DNA of 64,000 nt, taken from NCBI GenBank assembly GCA_030345135.1, contig CP128386.1, positions 4,880,548 to 4,944,547 of the forward strand, written 5' to 3'. The translations under genes were made by a program, and so were the position numbers. Source of the DNA: Chitinophagaceae bacterium DXS. GTDB taxonomy: Bacteria > Bacteroidota > Bacteroidia > Chitinophagales > Chitinophagaceae. This document shows, piece by piece, positions 18,905 through 26,795 of the stretch (the first letter of the stretch is position 1; each line of letters starts with the position of its first letter). The notes under the pieces are model-generated. The model did no database searches, was not told the DNA's origin, and worked only from the letters and a program-made list of their open reading frames with translations.

Positions 18905-20203
18905 TTAACTCATCGACATTGGTTTGTCAATTGATGCGATTACTGTTGCTTCAGCCTGCTCCGTTTCAATTACATCTTTCTGTCGCTTTTTATTTGTTTT
19001 GTGAAGCCGCCAGAAAATAAAGGAAATGACAATTGCAATTATCCCCTGTAAAAGCATTGTTGCCGGAGCGCTGATCTTTTGAGATATTGTTCCTGTCAGT
19101 AAACTGCCAAACGGAAGCATGCCGAAATAGCCGAGTGCCACATAACTCATTACACGTCCTCTCATGTGCGGAGCTGATTCTGTCTGCACAATCGTAATGC
19201 CCGCTGTCATGGGCATTAGTGATGCAAAGCCAATTATTATACAGAATGGGATTGCTACGTGAAATGTATTGATTCGTGAGAAAAGAATCAGGCCGGTGCC
19301 CAATACGGCAATGCTGCCTATAAGCACCTTCCTGAGATCAGTTCCTTTTTTCAGCGATGCCAGTAGCATGCTGCCGGCAATTGCGCCGAGACCAACAAAA
19401 CTTGTGATGTAGCCGAAAGTGCCTGCATTCCCTTTAAAGACAGTTTTTGCGAAAACCGGCATTAACGTATCGTATGGTAATACAAGCAGACCCAGTAGCA
19501 TGATGATTAAAAGTGCCAAACCGATTGCGGGTGTTTGTTTCAAATAACTAAAGCCTTCAGCGAGTTCAGTAAACACTTTCTTTTTTGACTGCGGCGGCGT
19601 AAACTTAGGTAAACGCATCAGCAGGAGAGAGGCAAGTACGGCCAGGAAGCTCAATGCATTTAATGCAAAACAAACGCCGGCACCAAATGACTGAAGAATG
19701 ATGCCCGACAAAGCAGGTCCTGTTAATCGGGCAATATTTACCATTGCAGAGTTGAGCGCCAGTGCGTTGGCAATATCATTCTTGTCGTTTACCATATCGT
19801 GTACCATCGGTTGCCTGGCAGGGGTATCAAATGCATTGATTATACCCAGGACGACACTAAGCGATAATATTCCCCAGACAGAATAATGTTGAGTAAGTAC
19901 TAATGCGGCCAGTAAAACAGCCTGTATCATGGATGCTGTTTGTGTAACCAACAATATTTTATAACGGCTGTACCTGTCTGAAACAATACCTCCATAAAGA
20001 GAAAGTAAGAATGAAGGAAACTGTTGGGCGAAAACTGAAAGTCCCAGCATAAAGGCGGAGTGCGTTAGCGAATACACCACCCAGCTTACGGCTGTGCGCT
20101 GCATCCATGTACCGATCTGCGAAACGGATTGGCCGCAAAAGAACAACGTATAATTCCTGTTTCGGAAAGCCCTGAATGCACCATGTTTTTCATTGTTAGT
20201 CAT
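18905..20203 (-). CDS. MFS exporter (EntS/MFS_3-like)
   Basis: A 432-residue 12-helix transporter. The start region FRNRNYTLFFCGQSVSQIGT and WMQRTAVSWVVYSLTHSAF, plus the motif-A-like GGIVSDRYSRYK, are typical of MFS_3/EntS-like drug and siderophore exporters. A cytoplasmic loop FTPPQSKKKVFTELAEGFSY separates the two six-helix halves. It follows a TetR regulator on the same strand with a 65-base gap that contains a TTGTC-N5-GACAA palindrome. It is therefore probably a regulated efflux pump whose expression rises when TetR binds an inducer. The substrate cannot be told. Confidence 0.9.
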   Translation of the reverse strand: MTNNEKHGAFRAFRNRNYTLFFCGQSVSQIGTWMQRTAVSWVVYSLTHSAFMLGLSVFAQQFPSFLLSLYGGIVSDRYSRYKILLVTQTASMIQAVLLAALVLTQHYSVWGILSLSVVLGIINAFDTPARQPMVHDMVNDKNDIANALALNSAMVNIARLTGPALSGIILQSFGAGVCFALNALSFLAVLASLLLMRLPKFTPPQSKKKVFTELAEGFSYLKQTPAIGLALLIIMLLGLLVLPYDTLMPVFAKTVFKGNAGTFGYITSFVGLGAIAGSMLLASLKKGTDLRKVLIGSIAVLGTGLILFSRINTFHVAIPFCIIIGFASLMPMTAGITIVQTESAPHMRGRVMSYVALGYFGMLPFGSLLTGTISQKISAPATMLLQGIIAIVISFIFWRLHKTNKKRQKDVIETEQAEATVIASIDKPMSMS

Positions 20204-20218
20204 ATTTTTAATAGCGTT

Positions 20219-20250
20219 TTGTCAATTCGACAAAAAATGATAAAATGTCG
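20219..20250. promoter_or_regulatory. Candidate TetR operator between tetR and the MFS gene
   Basis: Two overlapping dyads: TTGTC-AATTC-GACAA at 20219-20233 and CGACA-N13-TGTCG at 20228-20250. The half-site CGACAAAAAATG recurs in front of tetR at 20933, as expected of an autoregulated repressor. Confidence 0.5.
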
Positions 20251-20268
20251 AAAGTCGTCCAAAAAAAA

Positions 20269-20886
20269 TTATTTTTCAATTCCCTGCATAGCCATCTTTG
20301 TAAGCATATTTACTGCGGCTTCTATACGGCCGGAATTCTTTTCAAATACCATTTCACGCTTTAAACCATGCAGGCTGCAAAGCAATACAAAGACCATCAT
20401 TTCCAGATCTTTAGAAGAGATTGCAGGAAACTCTTTGCTTTTTACGCCGTCCATTAGAATTTGTTGTAACAGCGCTCCTTCTTCTTTCATAATGCGTTTG
20501 CTGATGTTACTCTTTTTTTCCGAGTAAAGCGATATCTCGTCAGCATTCATGCCGGCTTCCATTGCAGTGAAGAAGCCTTTTTTCTTTTTAGCTACTTTTA
20601 TCTTGGTGCTACAGAATGCCCTGATCTTTTCTTCTGTGTTGCTTTGTTCGTTTACCGCTTTGGAGAGCTCTGTAAGAATATCTTTTATTTCAACATTTAC
20701 AACCGCGTCAAAAATCTCATCCTTGTTTTTATAATAGTAATAGATGGAACTTCTTCCTTTGCCTACAGCTTTTGCAACATCATCCATCGTAACTTTTTGA
20801 AAACCATGTTTCTGAAAAAGTTGTTGGGCAGCCTGTAATATCTGCTCCTGGATAATATCTTCTCTTCGTACGCTTGTTGTGAGCAT
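20269..20886 (-). CDS. TetR/AcrR-family transcriptional regulator
   Basis: A 205-residue protein with the N-terminal TetR helix-turn-helix (residues ~15-60: ILQAAQQLFQKHGFQKVTMD, DVAKAVGKGRSSIYYYYKNK) followed by a helical ligand-binding domain. The SSIYYYYKNKDE recognition helix is standard for the family. It lies directly upstream of the MFS exporter on the same strand. Repeated GACA/TGTC dyads before both genes suggest that it represses itself and the pump. Confidence 0.92.
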   Translation of the reverse strand: MLTTSVRREDIIQEQILQAAQQLFQKHGFQKVTMDDVAKAVGKGRSSIYYYYKNKDEIFDAVVNVEIKDILTELSKAVNEQSNTEEKIRAFCSTKIKVAKKKKGFFTAMEAGMNADEISLYSEKKSNISKRIMKEEGALLQQILMDGVKSKEFPAISSKDLEMMVFVLLCSLHGLKREMVFEKNSGRIEAAVNMLTKMAMQGIEK

Positions 20887-20932
20887 TTGGAATAAAATAA
20901 TCGATCTGCAAAATTAATGCATTTAGACAAAA

Positions 20933-20946
20933 CGACAAAAAATGTC
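20933..20946. promoter_or_regulatory. Candidate TetR operator upstream of tetR
   Basis: C-GACA-AAAAA-TGTC, 47 bases upstream of the tetR start. It shares CGACAAAAAATG with the site at 20228. A further GACAAAACGACA run lies just before it. Confidence 0.45.
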
Positions 20947-21041
20947 AAAATGTATGGCAGTTTGGAGTGACGCAACGGCTGGATAATACTCCATTCAATA
21001 TAATAAAGAAACCGGGGACCTGCCTCTTCTGATGTATGTGC

Positions 21042-21126
21042 ATCAGCATAATTTGTTGTTGGTATGCCCACTCGTTCCTATACTGCATATCAACAACGGT
21101 AGGCTTCGAACCCGGTTCGGTCAAAA
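21042..21126. repeat. Degenerate direct repeat, copy 1
   Basis: Runs from ATCAGCATAATTTGTTGTTG to CTTCGAACCCGGTTCGGTC. The GGTTCGAA-like core resembles a tRNA T-loop, but no acceptor or anticodon stem surrounds it. Confidence 0.55.
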
Positions 21127-21300
21127 TAAACTTGCTATAAACACTAATAATTCTACCCTGATTGAATAATCACGCTGCCGCCGTTGTTCGGTGTGCAGGG
21201 TTGCTATGTGGCGCAGGGCACCAACAACCAGTTTTGCTCTTTAAAACTTCTCGCACGCGTAAGTTGCGATATTTATTGATCCATGCAACAAGACCATTTA

Positions 21301-21381
21301 ATCAGCATAGTTTGTAATTGGTACACCACACTCATTTCCATGCTGCATACAATGCGGACTTCGAACCTGGTTCGATCAAAA
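21301..21381. repeat. Degenerate direct repeat, copy 2
   Basis: Runs from ATCAGCATAGTTTGTAATTG to CTTCGAACCTGGTTCGATC, in the same orientation as copy 1 and about 255 bases downstream. Drift suggests an old duplication or a dispersed repeat family. Confidence 0.55.
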
Positions 21382-21475
21382 AAAAATGGCTAAAAAGTAA
21401 AGAACATTCCAAAAGTTAAATACGTTCTATTTCCAGAGTTTAGAGCTGCCTAGTATTGCGTTTAGATTCGTCTAC

Positions 21476-22696
21476 ATGAAATTACAAACAAGAAATCCGG
21501 CTACTTCATTGGCTGAACAAGAAAAAGGCATTGCACCTGTTTATTCTCTCAGAGACCTGGTCATTTATTTTTTAAGGCTAGGCTCGTTGGGTTTTGGAGG
21601 CCCTGTAGCATTGGTGGGCTACATGCACAGGGATCTGGTAGAACAAAAAAAATGGATAACGGAAGAAGAATATAAAGAAGGTCTGGCGCTTGCACAATTG
21701 GCGCCGGGGCCGTTAGCGGCACAATTAGGTATTTACCTGGGCTTTGTTCACTACCGGGTTGTAGGAGCTACATTAGCTGGTCTGGCTTTTGTATTACCAT
21801 CTTTCGTTATGGTGGTAGTGCTTGGCATTTGTTACCGGCTATTTGGCGGGCTGCCATGGATGCAGGCCGTCTTCTATGGCGTTGGCGCAGCGGTCATAGG
21901 CATCATCGCTATGAGTGCTTACAAACTCACGGTGAAATCCGTAAGCAAGCTCCAGGTGAATGCCATTAAAACCAACTGGCTCCTTTGGATATTGTATTTA
22001 ACAGGCATTGTTGTAACGGTCGTTACACAATCAGAAAATATTCTTCTGTTTGTTTTTGCCGGTTTGCTATATATGCTGGTAAAGACGCCTCCGCAATGGC
22101 TAAGCCGCGATGCGCGGTTGTCTTCTTTCTTTTTATTAACCGGCATAAACTTTTGGGATTTTCAAACAGACACATTGTGGAAAATAGCTGTTTTCTTTTT
22201 AAAAGCAGGTGCGTTTGTTTTTGGTAGCGGGCTGGCGATTGTTCCCTTTCTTCATGGCGGCGTTGTAACGGAATACCACTGGCTCAGCGAACAACAATTT
22301 GTCGACGCTGTTGCGGTAGCCATGATCACTCCCGGTCCGGTTGTTATAACGGTCGGGTTCATTGGCTATCTGGTAGCTGGTTTTCCCGGCGCAGCGGTTG
22401 CAGCGTTGGCAACATTTCTTCCATGCTATCTCTTCACAATCTTGCCCGCGCCTTACTTTAAAAAGATTGCCAGGAACAAACCGGTTAAGGGTTTTGTAGA
22501 TGGCATCACCGCAACTGTTGTCGGAGCCCTTGTAGGCGCCGTCATCATAATCGCGACACGTAGTATTACAGATATTGCTACTGCTATAATAGCCATTGTT
22601 GCAGTTTTATCCCTGATCTATTTCAAAAAAATTCAGGAACCAATTATCATATTAGTGGCTGCAGTCATTGGTGTGGTATTAAAAATGTTATTATGA
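21476..22696 (+). CDS. chrA: Chromate transporter (CHR family)
   Basis: A 406-residue membrane protein with two homologous CHR domains. The first shows LGSLGFGGPVALVGYMHRDL and LAPGPLAAQLGIYLG; the second shows FLKAGAFVFGSGLAIVPFLH and MITPGPVVITVGFIGYLVAG. These paired GFGG/GSG and PGP motifs define long-chain ChrA, which exports chromate by a proton-coupled or sulfate-like mechanism. Its stop overlaps the start of the DUF1259 gene by four bases (ATGA), a pairing known from other bacteria, so the two are co-translated. The ATG at 21476 gives a short hydrophilic N-terminus before the first CHR motif. Confidence 0.93.
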   Translation: MKLQTRNPATSLAEQEKGIAPVYSLRDLVIYFLRLGSLGFGGPVALVGYMHRDLVEQKKWITEEEYKEGLALAQLAPGPLAAQLGIYLGFVHYRVVGATLAGLAFVLPSFVMVVVLGICYRLFGGLPWMQAVFYGVGAAVIGIIAMSAYKLTVKSVSKLQVNAIKTNWLLWILYLTGIVVTVVTQSENILLFVFAGLLYMLVKTPPQWLSRDARLSSFFLLTGINFWDFQTDTLWKIAVFFLKAGAFVFGSGLAIVPFLHGGVVTEYHWLSEQQFVDAVAVAMITPGPVVITVGFIGYLVAGFPGAAVAALATFLPCYLFTILPAPYFKKIARNKPVKGFVDGITATVVGALVGAVIIIATRSITDIATAIIAIVAVLSLIYFKKIQEPIIILVAAVIGVVLKMLL

Positions 22697-23550
22697 AACG
22701 TATTGTATTTTCGCTGGTATGTCTCTGCTGCATTGGAACCATTCAGGCTCAGGTTGATTCTGCCGGGATCGAAAAAGTATTCGGAAAAAAAGGCGCTGTA
22801 CAAGGTGGTGTTTATAAAGTGACCTTTACACGTAGCGACTTAAAAGTGCAGATCAATGATTTTTCCGTGGCGCCGGGCCTGGCATTTACTTCATGGATCG
22901 CGTTCATGAAAATGGGGAACGAAACGATGATGATGGGAGACCTTGTAATGCAGGATGCGGAAGTGGCAAAGGTTGTTAGTAAGCTCGTCAGCTTAAAGCT
23001 CGAAATAACAGCTATTCACAATCATCTTGTAAATGAAAGACCTGCTATTAAATACCTGCACTTTTCAGGCCATGGTGATGCAGTTGATCTTGCTCAAAAA
23101 ATAAAATCAGTGCTTGGTGTTACAGCAACACCGTTATCTTCTCCTCCTCCGCCGCCCCAGGTTAATGTTGACTGGTCCGGCGTTGAAAGCGTGCTGGGGA
23201 ATAAAGGTAAGCATGTTGGTAACCTGCTTCAATACAGTTTTGTACGTAACGAGCAATTGACTGAGGGCGGTATGCAAATGCCTCCTGCCATTGGCATGGC
23301 GACTGCAATTAATTTTCAAATGGATGGAAATAAAGCAGGTATCACCGGTGATTTTGTATTGCTGGCAGATGAAGTAAATGCTGTGATAAAAGCACTGACT
23401 GAAAATGGAATAGCTGTCACTGCCGTTCATAACCACATGTTGTATGATAATCCACGCCTCTTCATGCTGCACTTCTGGGCCGTTGATGACCCGGCTAAAT
23501 TGGCCGCCGGCTTAAAAGCCGCGTTGGATAAAACGAATTCGAAAAAGTAG
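22693..23550 (+). CDS. Secreted DUF1259 protein with two tandem domains
   Basis: A 285-residue protein with a signal peptide (cleavage after IQA). It has two copies of the DUF1259 (LppY/LpqO-like) domain, residues ~24-145 and ~160-280, joined by a Pro-rich linker SSPPPPPQ. Each half starts ...VFGKKGAVQGGVYKV / VLGNKGKHVGNLLQYSF and ends with ITAIHNHLVNERPAIKYLHF / VTAVHNHMLYDNPRLFMLHF. The repeated HNH and LHF motifs could bind a metal, but no reaction is known. Overlap with chrA by four bases links it to chromate or oxyanion resistance in the periplasm. Confidence 0.9.
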   Translation: MKRIVFSLVCLCCIGTIQAQVDSAGIEKVFGKKGAVQGGVYKVTFTRSDLKVQINDFSVAPGLAFTSWIAFMKMGNETMMMGDLVMQDAEVAKVVSKLVSLKLEITAIHNHLVNERPAIKYLHFSGHGDAVDLAQKIKSVLGVTATPLSSPPPPPQVNVDWSGVESVLGNKGKHVGNLLQYSFVRNEQLTEGGMQMPPAIGMATAINFQMDGNKAGITGDFVLLADEVNAVIKALTENGIAVTAVHNHMLYDNPRLFMLHFWAVDDPAKLAAGLKAALDKTNSKK

Positions 23551-23642
23551 GTCTTTTTTATTTGATGTCTCAGCGGTGTTGTAGCGTCTCGTCTGTTTTA
23601 TCCAATGTATTTGTTATGTAATGAATAGCCCCGGGTGATAGC

Positions 23643-23698
23643 AGCATCCAAACCTGGTATAAGGTAGAAGCATTTGTTTGGCATCTAAATTGGATGCT
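23643..23698. repeat. Inverted repeat upstream of the LLM oxidoreductase gene
   Basis: AGCATCCAA at 23643 and its complement TTGGATGCT ending at 23698, with 38 bases between. It could be a leader hairpin. The loop also repeats GCAT words. Evidence is limited to the dyad. Confidence 0.3.
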
Positions 23699-23753
23699 TT
23701 AACCGGTACGCTTCGGCTGATTGGCCAGATGCTTAAACATTAAAAACAACCCA

Positions 23754-24722
23754 ATGGCTATATTCTGCTATCATGCATCGCACGAACAGTTTGCACCGTC
23801 GCATTTGCTAAGACTGGCTGTGATGGCTGAACAGGCTGGCTTTAAGGCAATACATTCTTCAGATCATTTTCAACCCTGGAGCAAACGGCAGGGCAACAGC
23901 GGTTTTTCATTTTCATGGCTTGGGGCTGCAATGCAGGCAACATCTGTTCCTTTCAGTGTTGTTTGTGCGCCGGGACAACGTTATCATCCGGCGATTGTTG
24001 CACAGGCAGTTGCTACATTGGCTGAAATGTTTCCAAACAGATTTTCGGTGGAATTGGGAAGTGGAGAGGCCATTAACGAAGAGATCTCCGGCGATCCCTG
24101 GCCACCAAAAGATGTAAGGAATGAACGATTGCTTCAATCAGTAGAAATAATCAGGAAACTGCTGAATGGTGAAAAAGTAAGTTATTCCGGATTGGTAAAA
24201 GTGAAAGATGCAAGGCTCTGGTCACTTCCTGACCGGCCACCTGAACTATTTGGCGCTGCGCTTTCTTCCGAAACAGCAGAGTGGTGCGGTAGTTGGGCTG
24301 ATGGACTGCTAACAACCGCCGGTGACCTGGAGCAAACCAAAGAAAAGATTGATGCCTTCAGGCGCACGGCAGGAACAGAGAAACCAGTGTTCATTCAGTT
24401 TTCATTTTCCTACGATACCTCCCGGGAGGAGGCTATAAAAGGTGCACACGATCAGTGGAGCGCAAATCTTGTATCACAGGATAAACTGGCTAATCTACAC
24501 GAGCCTGAACATTTTGATGAAGCTGCCAGTGATGTTTCATTAGAAGATGTTGAGAATAAGGTAGAAGTTTTTACCAGCATAGATCGGCTGATTGAACATG
24601 CCGGCCGGTTTGAGGAACTTGGTGTTGATCGGATTATTCTTCATAACATTAATAAGAAGCACGAACAGTTTATTCAGCACTTTGGAGAAGTGTTTTCCCG
24701 TGCAAAAAGTATTTCGGGATAA
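23754..24722 (+). CDS. LLM-class flavin oxidoreductase (TIGR03885-like)
   Basis: A 322-residue luciferase-like TIM-barrel protein from the ATG at 23754; a TTG eleven codons upstream is also in frame but less likely. Typical features are AEQAGFKAIHSSDHFQPW near the N-terminus, PFSVVCAPGQRYHPAIVAQA, AEMFPNRFSVELGSGEAINE, and the end VDRIILHNINKKHEQFIQHF. This pattern fits the group annotated as TIGR03885, flavin-dependent relatives of F420-dependent glucose-6-phosphate dehydrogenases. The substrate is unknown. It is convergent with the AraC gene that follows (33-base gap). Confidence 0.85.
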   Translation: MAIFCYHASHEQFAPSHLLRLAVMAEQAGFKAIHSSDHFQPWSKRQGNSGFSFSWLGAAMQATSVPFSVVCAPGQRYHPAIVAQAVATLAEMFPNRFSVELGSGEAINEEISGDPWPPKDVRNERLLQSVEIIRKLLNGEKVSYSGLVKVKDARLWSLPDRPPELFGAALSSETAEWCGSWADGLLTTAGDLEQTKEKIDAFRRTAGTEKPVFIQFSFSYDTSREEAIKGAHDQWSANLVSQDKLANLHEPEHFDEAASDVSLEDVENKVEVFTSIDRLIEHAGRFEELGVDRIILHNINKKHEQFIQHFGEVFSRAKSISG

Positions 24723-24755
24723 ACAACCGGTCAAAAGTTGCTATCCTGGCCAGGT

Positions 24756-25640
24756 CTATTCACCTGGTGCTGACAGGGATATTTGTTTGGAATACGCTTT
24801 AGGGCTTATTCCTTTTATTTCTTTAAAAAATCTGTTGAAATTGGATAAGCTGTTGTAGCCGCAGTTGTAAGCAATGCCGGCAATATGATTTTCTCCTTCG
24901 GCAATTAGCTTGCAGGCATGAGCAATACGTATTTCATTAAGAAATTCAATAAACGTCTTTTGTGTTCGTGATTTAAAATACCTGCAGAAAGACTGCTTGT
25001 TCATATTGGCTAACTCTGCAATGTGTTCAAGTTGAATATCACGTGTAAAATTGTTGAAAACGTATTTAAATACTTTGTCCATCCTGTCATTGTCCTTTGC
25101 GTGGTAAGTATTGACGTAGCCGCTGCTTGCCAACAGGTGATATTCATCGGTTTGAATGGCCACTTCAAATATTTTAAGCAATGTTATCAGCCGCGAAAGA
25201 TTTTCCTGTTCCTTCAGCGTTGTTATCAGTTCCTTTATTTTCTCTTTTGTTTTGCCTTGAAAGCTAATTCCCCTTCCGGCATTTTTTAATAACGATTCCA
25301 GTTTTTTTACAGAGCCGAAATGGGATAATAGTTCGATCAGCTTCTCCGGATCAAAAAATATTGCGATAGAATGTGCAGATTTTTCCTGTTGATCTTTATC
25401 GAAATACTTGCTGTCATTGCACCAGACATGCGGAATATCAGAACCCAATAGTATCACTTCATCATTTGTAAATGTTTCTACGCTATCGCCAATGATCCGC
25501 TTGCCTTCGCTTTCGACAACATATACCAACTGGCATTCATGATGAAAATGAAATTCTGTCGAAAAATAGGGAAGATTCGTAACTCTTACGGCAAACACTT
25601 CTTTAAGATCTTCTGGTATTTTGGCAAAAACAGGTTTCAT
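24756..25640 (-). CDS. AraC-family regulator, likely controller of the fucose operon
   Basis: A 294-residue protein with an N-terminal cupin-like domain (FHHECQLVYVVESEGKRIIG, LLGSDIPHVW) and a C-terminal double helix-turn-helix (DIQLEHIAELANMNKQSFCR; IAYNCGYNSLSNFNRFFKEI; KGISPKAY). It is a paralogue of the AraC protein at 2466, with the same IIGD.V..F...E.VLLGS.LPH.W scaffold. It is divergent from the SDR-fuconate dehydratase-symporter operon, which makes it the likely regulator, probably sensing L-fucose or an oxidised derivative. CAGTAATTACTG, a perfect 12-bp palindrome, lies 25 bases upstream of its start. Confidence 0.92.
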   Translation of the reverse strand: MKPVFAKIPEDLKEVFAVRVTNLPYFSTEFHFHHECQLVYVVESEGKRIIGDSVETFTNDEVILLGSDIPHVWCNDSKYFDKDQQEKSAHSIAIFFDPEKLIELLSHFGSVKKLESLLKNAGRGISFQGKTKEKIKELITTLKEQENLSRLITLLKIFEVAIQTDEYHLLASSGYVNTYHAKDNDRMDKVFKYVFNNFTRDIQLEHIAELANMNKQSFCRYFKSRTQKTFIEFLNEIRIAHACKLIAEGENHIAGIAYNCGYNSLSNFNRFFKEIKGISPKAYSKQISLSAPGE

Positions 25641-25664
25641 GTTAGCGGAAACTTCAAAAAAAGA

Positions 25665-25676
25665 CAGTAATTACTG
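25665..25676. promoter_or_regulatory. Palindrome in the AraC leader
   Basis: CAGTAATTACTG is self-complementary over 12 bp and lies 25-36 bases upstream of the AraC start. It may be an operator. Confidence 0.35.
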
Positions 25677-25819
25677 CTAAAATACGGAAATGGAGGCAAA
25701 CGTGGGCGAACACCAGTCAATCGATACATTGTCTTAAAACGTTCATATATGCGTACATAGCATTGCAAAAAAATCTCCTGCTACATTATCTATTGCCTTT
25801 GTAATAGCTAAAAGCTAAT

Positions 25820-25867
25820 ACCTGACACCTCACGCCTGACACCTGACACCTGCCACCTTCTACCTCA
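25820..25867. repeat. Minisatellite of CCTGACACCT units
   Basis: Reiterated CCTGACACCT, CACGCCTGACACCTG and CCACCTTCTACCTC words, similar in style to the tract at 2380-2448. Confidence 0.7.
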
Positions 25868-25983
25868 TTATGAATTTAAAATAACATCGACTATCTTAAG
25901 ACAAGCGTTTGTGTAAATAATCCAATGCTAATATTGTGTTAGTATTGGTCAATTCGCTTTTAGTGTGTCCAACAGGATAAAAA

Positions 25984-25991
25984 TAGTTTTG
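25984..25991 (+). promoter_or_regulatory. Bacteroidota -7 box of the fucose operon
   Basis: TAGTTTTG matches the Bacteroidota sigma-ABfr -7 consensus TAnnTTTG exactly and sits 22 bases before the SDR start. About 20 bases upstream only a weak TTTTAG stands in for the -33 box, which would fit activation by the adjacent AraC protein. Confidence 0.55.
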
Positions 25992-26013
25992 TTTACCTAA
26001 TAACTGAAATAAC

Positions 26014-26778
26014 ATGCTTGCTGATAAAGTAGTGTTTCTTACCGGAGGTGCAGATGGAATTGGTTGGGAATGTGCCCTGGCTTATGCTAAGGCCGGTGCT
26101 ACCGTATGTATTGCTGATATAAATCCTGGTGGTGAAAATAGAATTAATTTATTGCAGGGCGAAAAACATTTGTTCATCAAATGTGATGTAAGTTTTGAAG
26201 ATGATGTAAAGCTTGCCATAGAAACGGTTATAAAAACGTTTGGAAGACTGGATATTGTTCACAACAATGCGGGAATAGTCAATCCATCAAAACCACTGCA
26301 TACTACTACTAACCAGGAGTGGGAGAGTTTAATGAATATCAATCTTAAGAGCATTCTTTTCACCACCCGCTACGCGTTGGATCATTTGGCCGCATCCGAA
26401 GGAAATATTCTCAATACAAGTTCATTAGTGGGCTCCATTGGACAAGATAATCATGCAGCTTATGTAGCAACAAAAGGCGCTGTCAATGCGCTTACAAAAG
26501 CGATGGCGCTTGATTACGCAAAGTTGAAAGTGAGGGTGAATGCAGTTGCGCCTGCAGCCATAAAAACGCCTGCGCTTGATGCATGGAGCCAGCAACAACC
26601 AAACGTGTCAGAAATAAAGAATTACCTGAACAAACTCCAGCCACTGGGCGCAATGCCAGCCGGAGATGTTATTGCAGACGCCTGTGTTTTTCTTGTTAGT
26701 GATGCTGCCCGCTTTATAACGGGGTGCATATTGACGGTGAGTGGTGGCGCTGAGCTTGGTTATAAAATCCTGGTTTAA
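26014..26778 (+). CDS. Short-chain dehydrogenase, probable L-fucose dehydrogenase
   Basis: A 254-residue classical SDR. The NAD-binding motif is FLTGGADGIGWECA; NNAG is present; the catalytic Ser-Tyr-Lys lie in NTSSLVGSIGQ and AAYVATKGAVNAL. The segment SSLVGSIGQ...YVATKGAV and the end TVSGGAELGY resemble human HSD17B14, which oxidises L-fucose. It is followed 17 bases later by L-fuconate dehydratase, so it probably oxidises L-fucose to L-fucono-lactone in the cytoplasm with NAD(P)+. The alternative is the later 2-keto-3-deoxy-fuconate dehydrogenase of the same pathway. First gene of a three-gene operon. Confidence 0.8.
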   Translation: MLADKVVFLTGGADGIGWECALAYAKAGATVCIADINPGGENRINLLQGEKHLFIKCDVSFEDDVKLAIETVIKTFGRLDIVHNNAGIVNPSKPLHTTTNQEWESLMNINLKSILFTTRYALDHLAASEGNILNTSSLVGSIGQDNHAAYVATKGAVNALTKAMALDYAKLKVRVNAVAPAAIKTPALDAWSQQQPNVSEIKNYLNKLQPLGAMPAGDVIADACVFLVSDAARFITGCILTVSGGAELGYKILV

Positions 26779-26795
26779 AATATTACATAATAAAG

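Larger units (their letters stand above)
20960..21475. other. Intergenic region before chrA holding two degenerate direct repeats
   Basis: About 515 bases with no supported gene. Segment 21042-21126 and segment 21301-21381 are diverged copies of one another. Shared words, in order, are ATCAGCATA, TTTGT, ATTGGTA/GTTGGTA, CTGCATA, CTTCGAACC and GGTTCG. A 102-codon frame on the minus strand crosses the first copy and the start of tetR and is not credible. Confidence 0.6.
25641..26013. other. Divergent regulatory region of the fucose module
   Basis: About 370 bases between the AraC gene and the SDR operon. It holds the palindrome CAGTAATTACTG (25665-25676), a CCTGACACCT minisatellite (25820-25867) and a strong -7 box at 25984. 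No gene seen. Confidence 0.6.

Noticed and set aside
21105-21122. tRNA T-arm
   Set aside because: Only a GGTTCGAA-like loop is present; no acceptor, D or anticodon stems.
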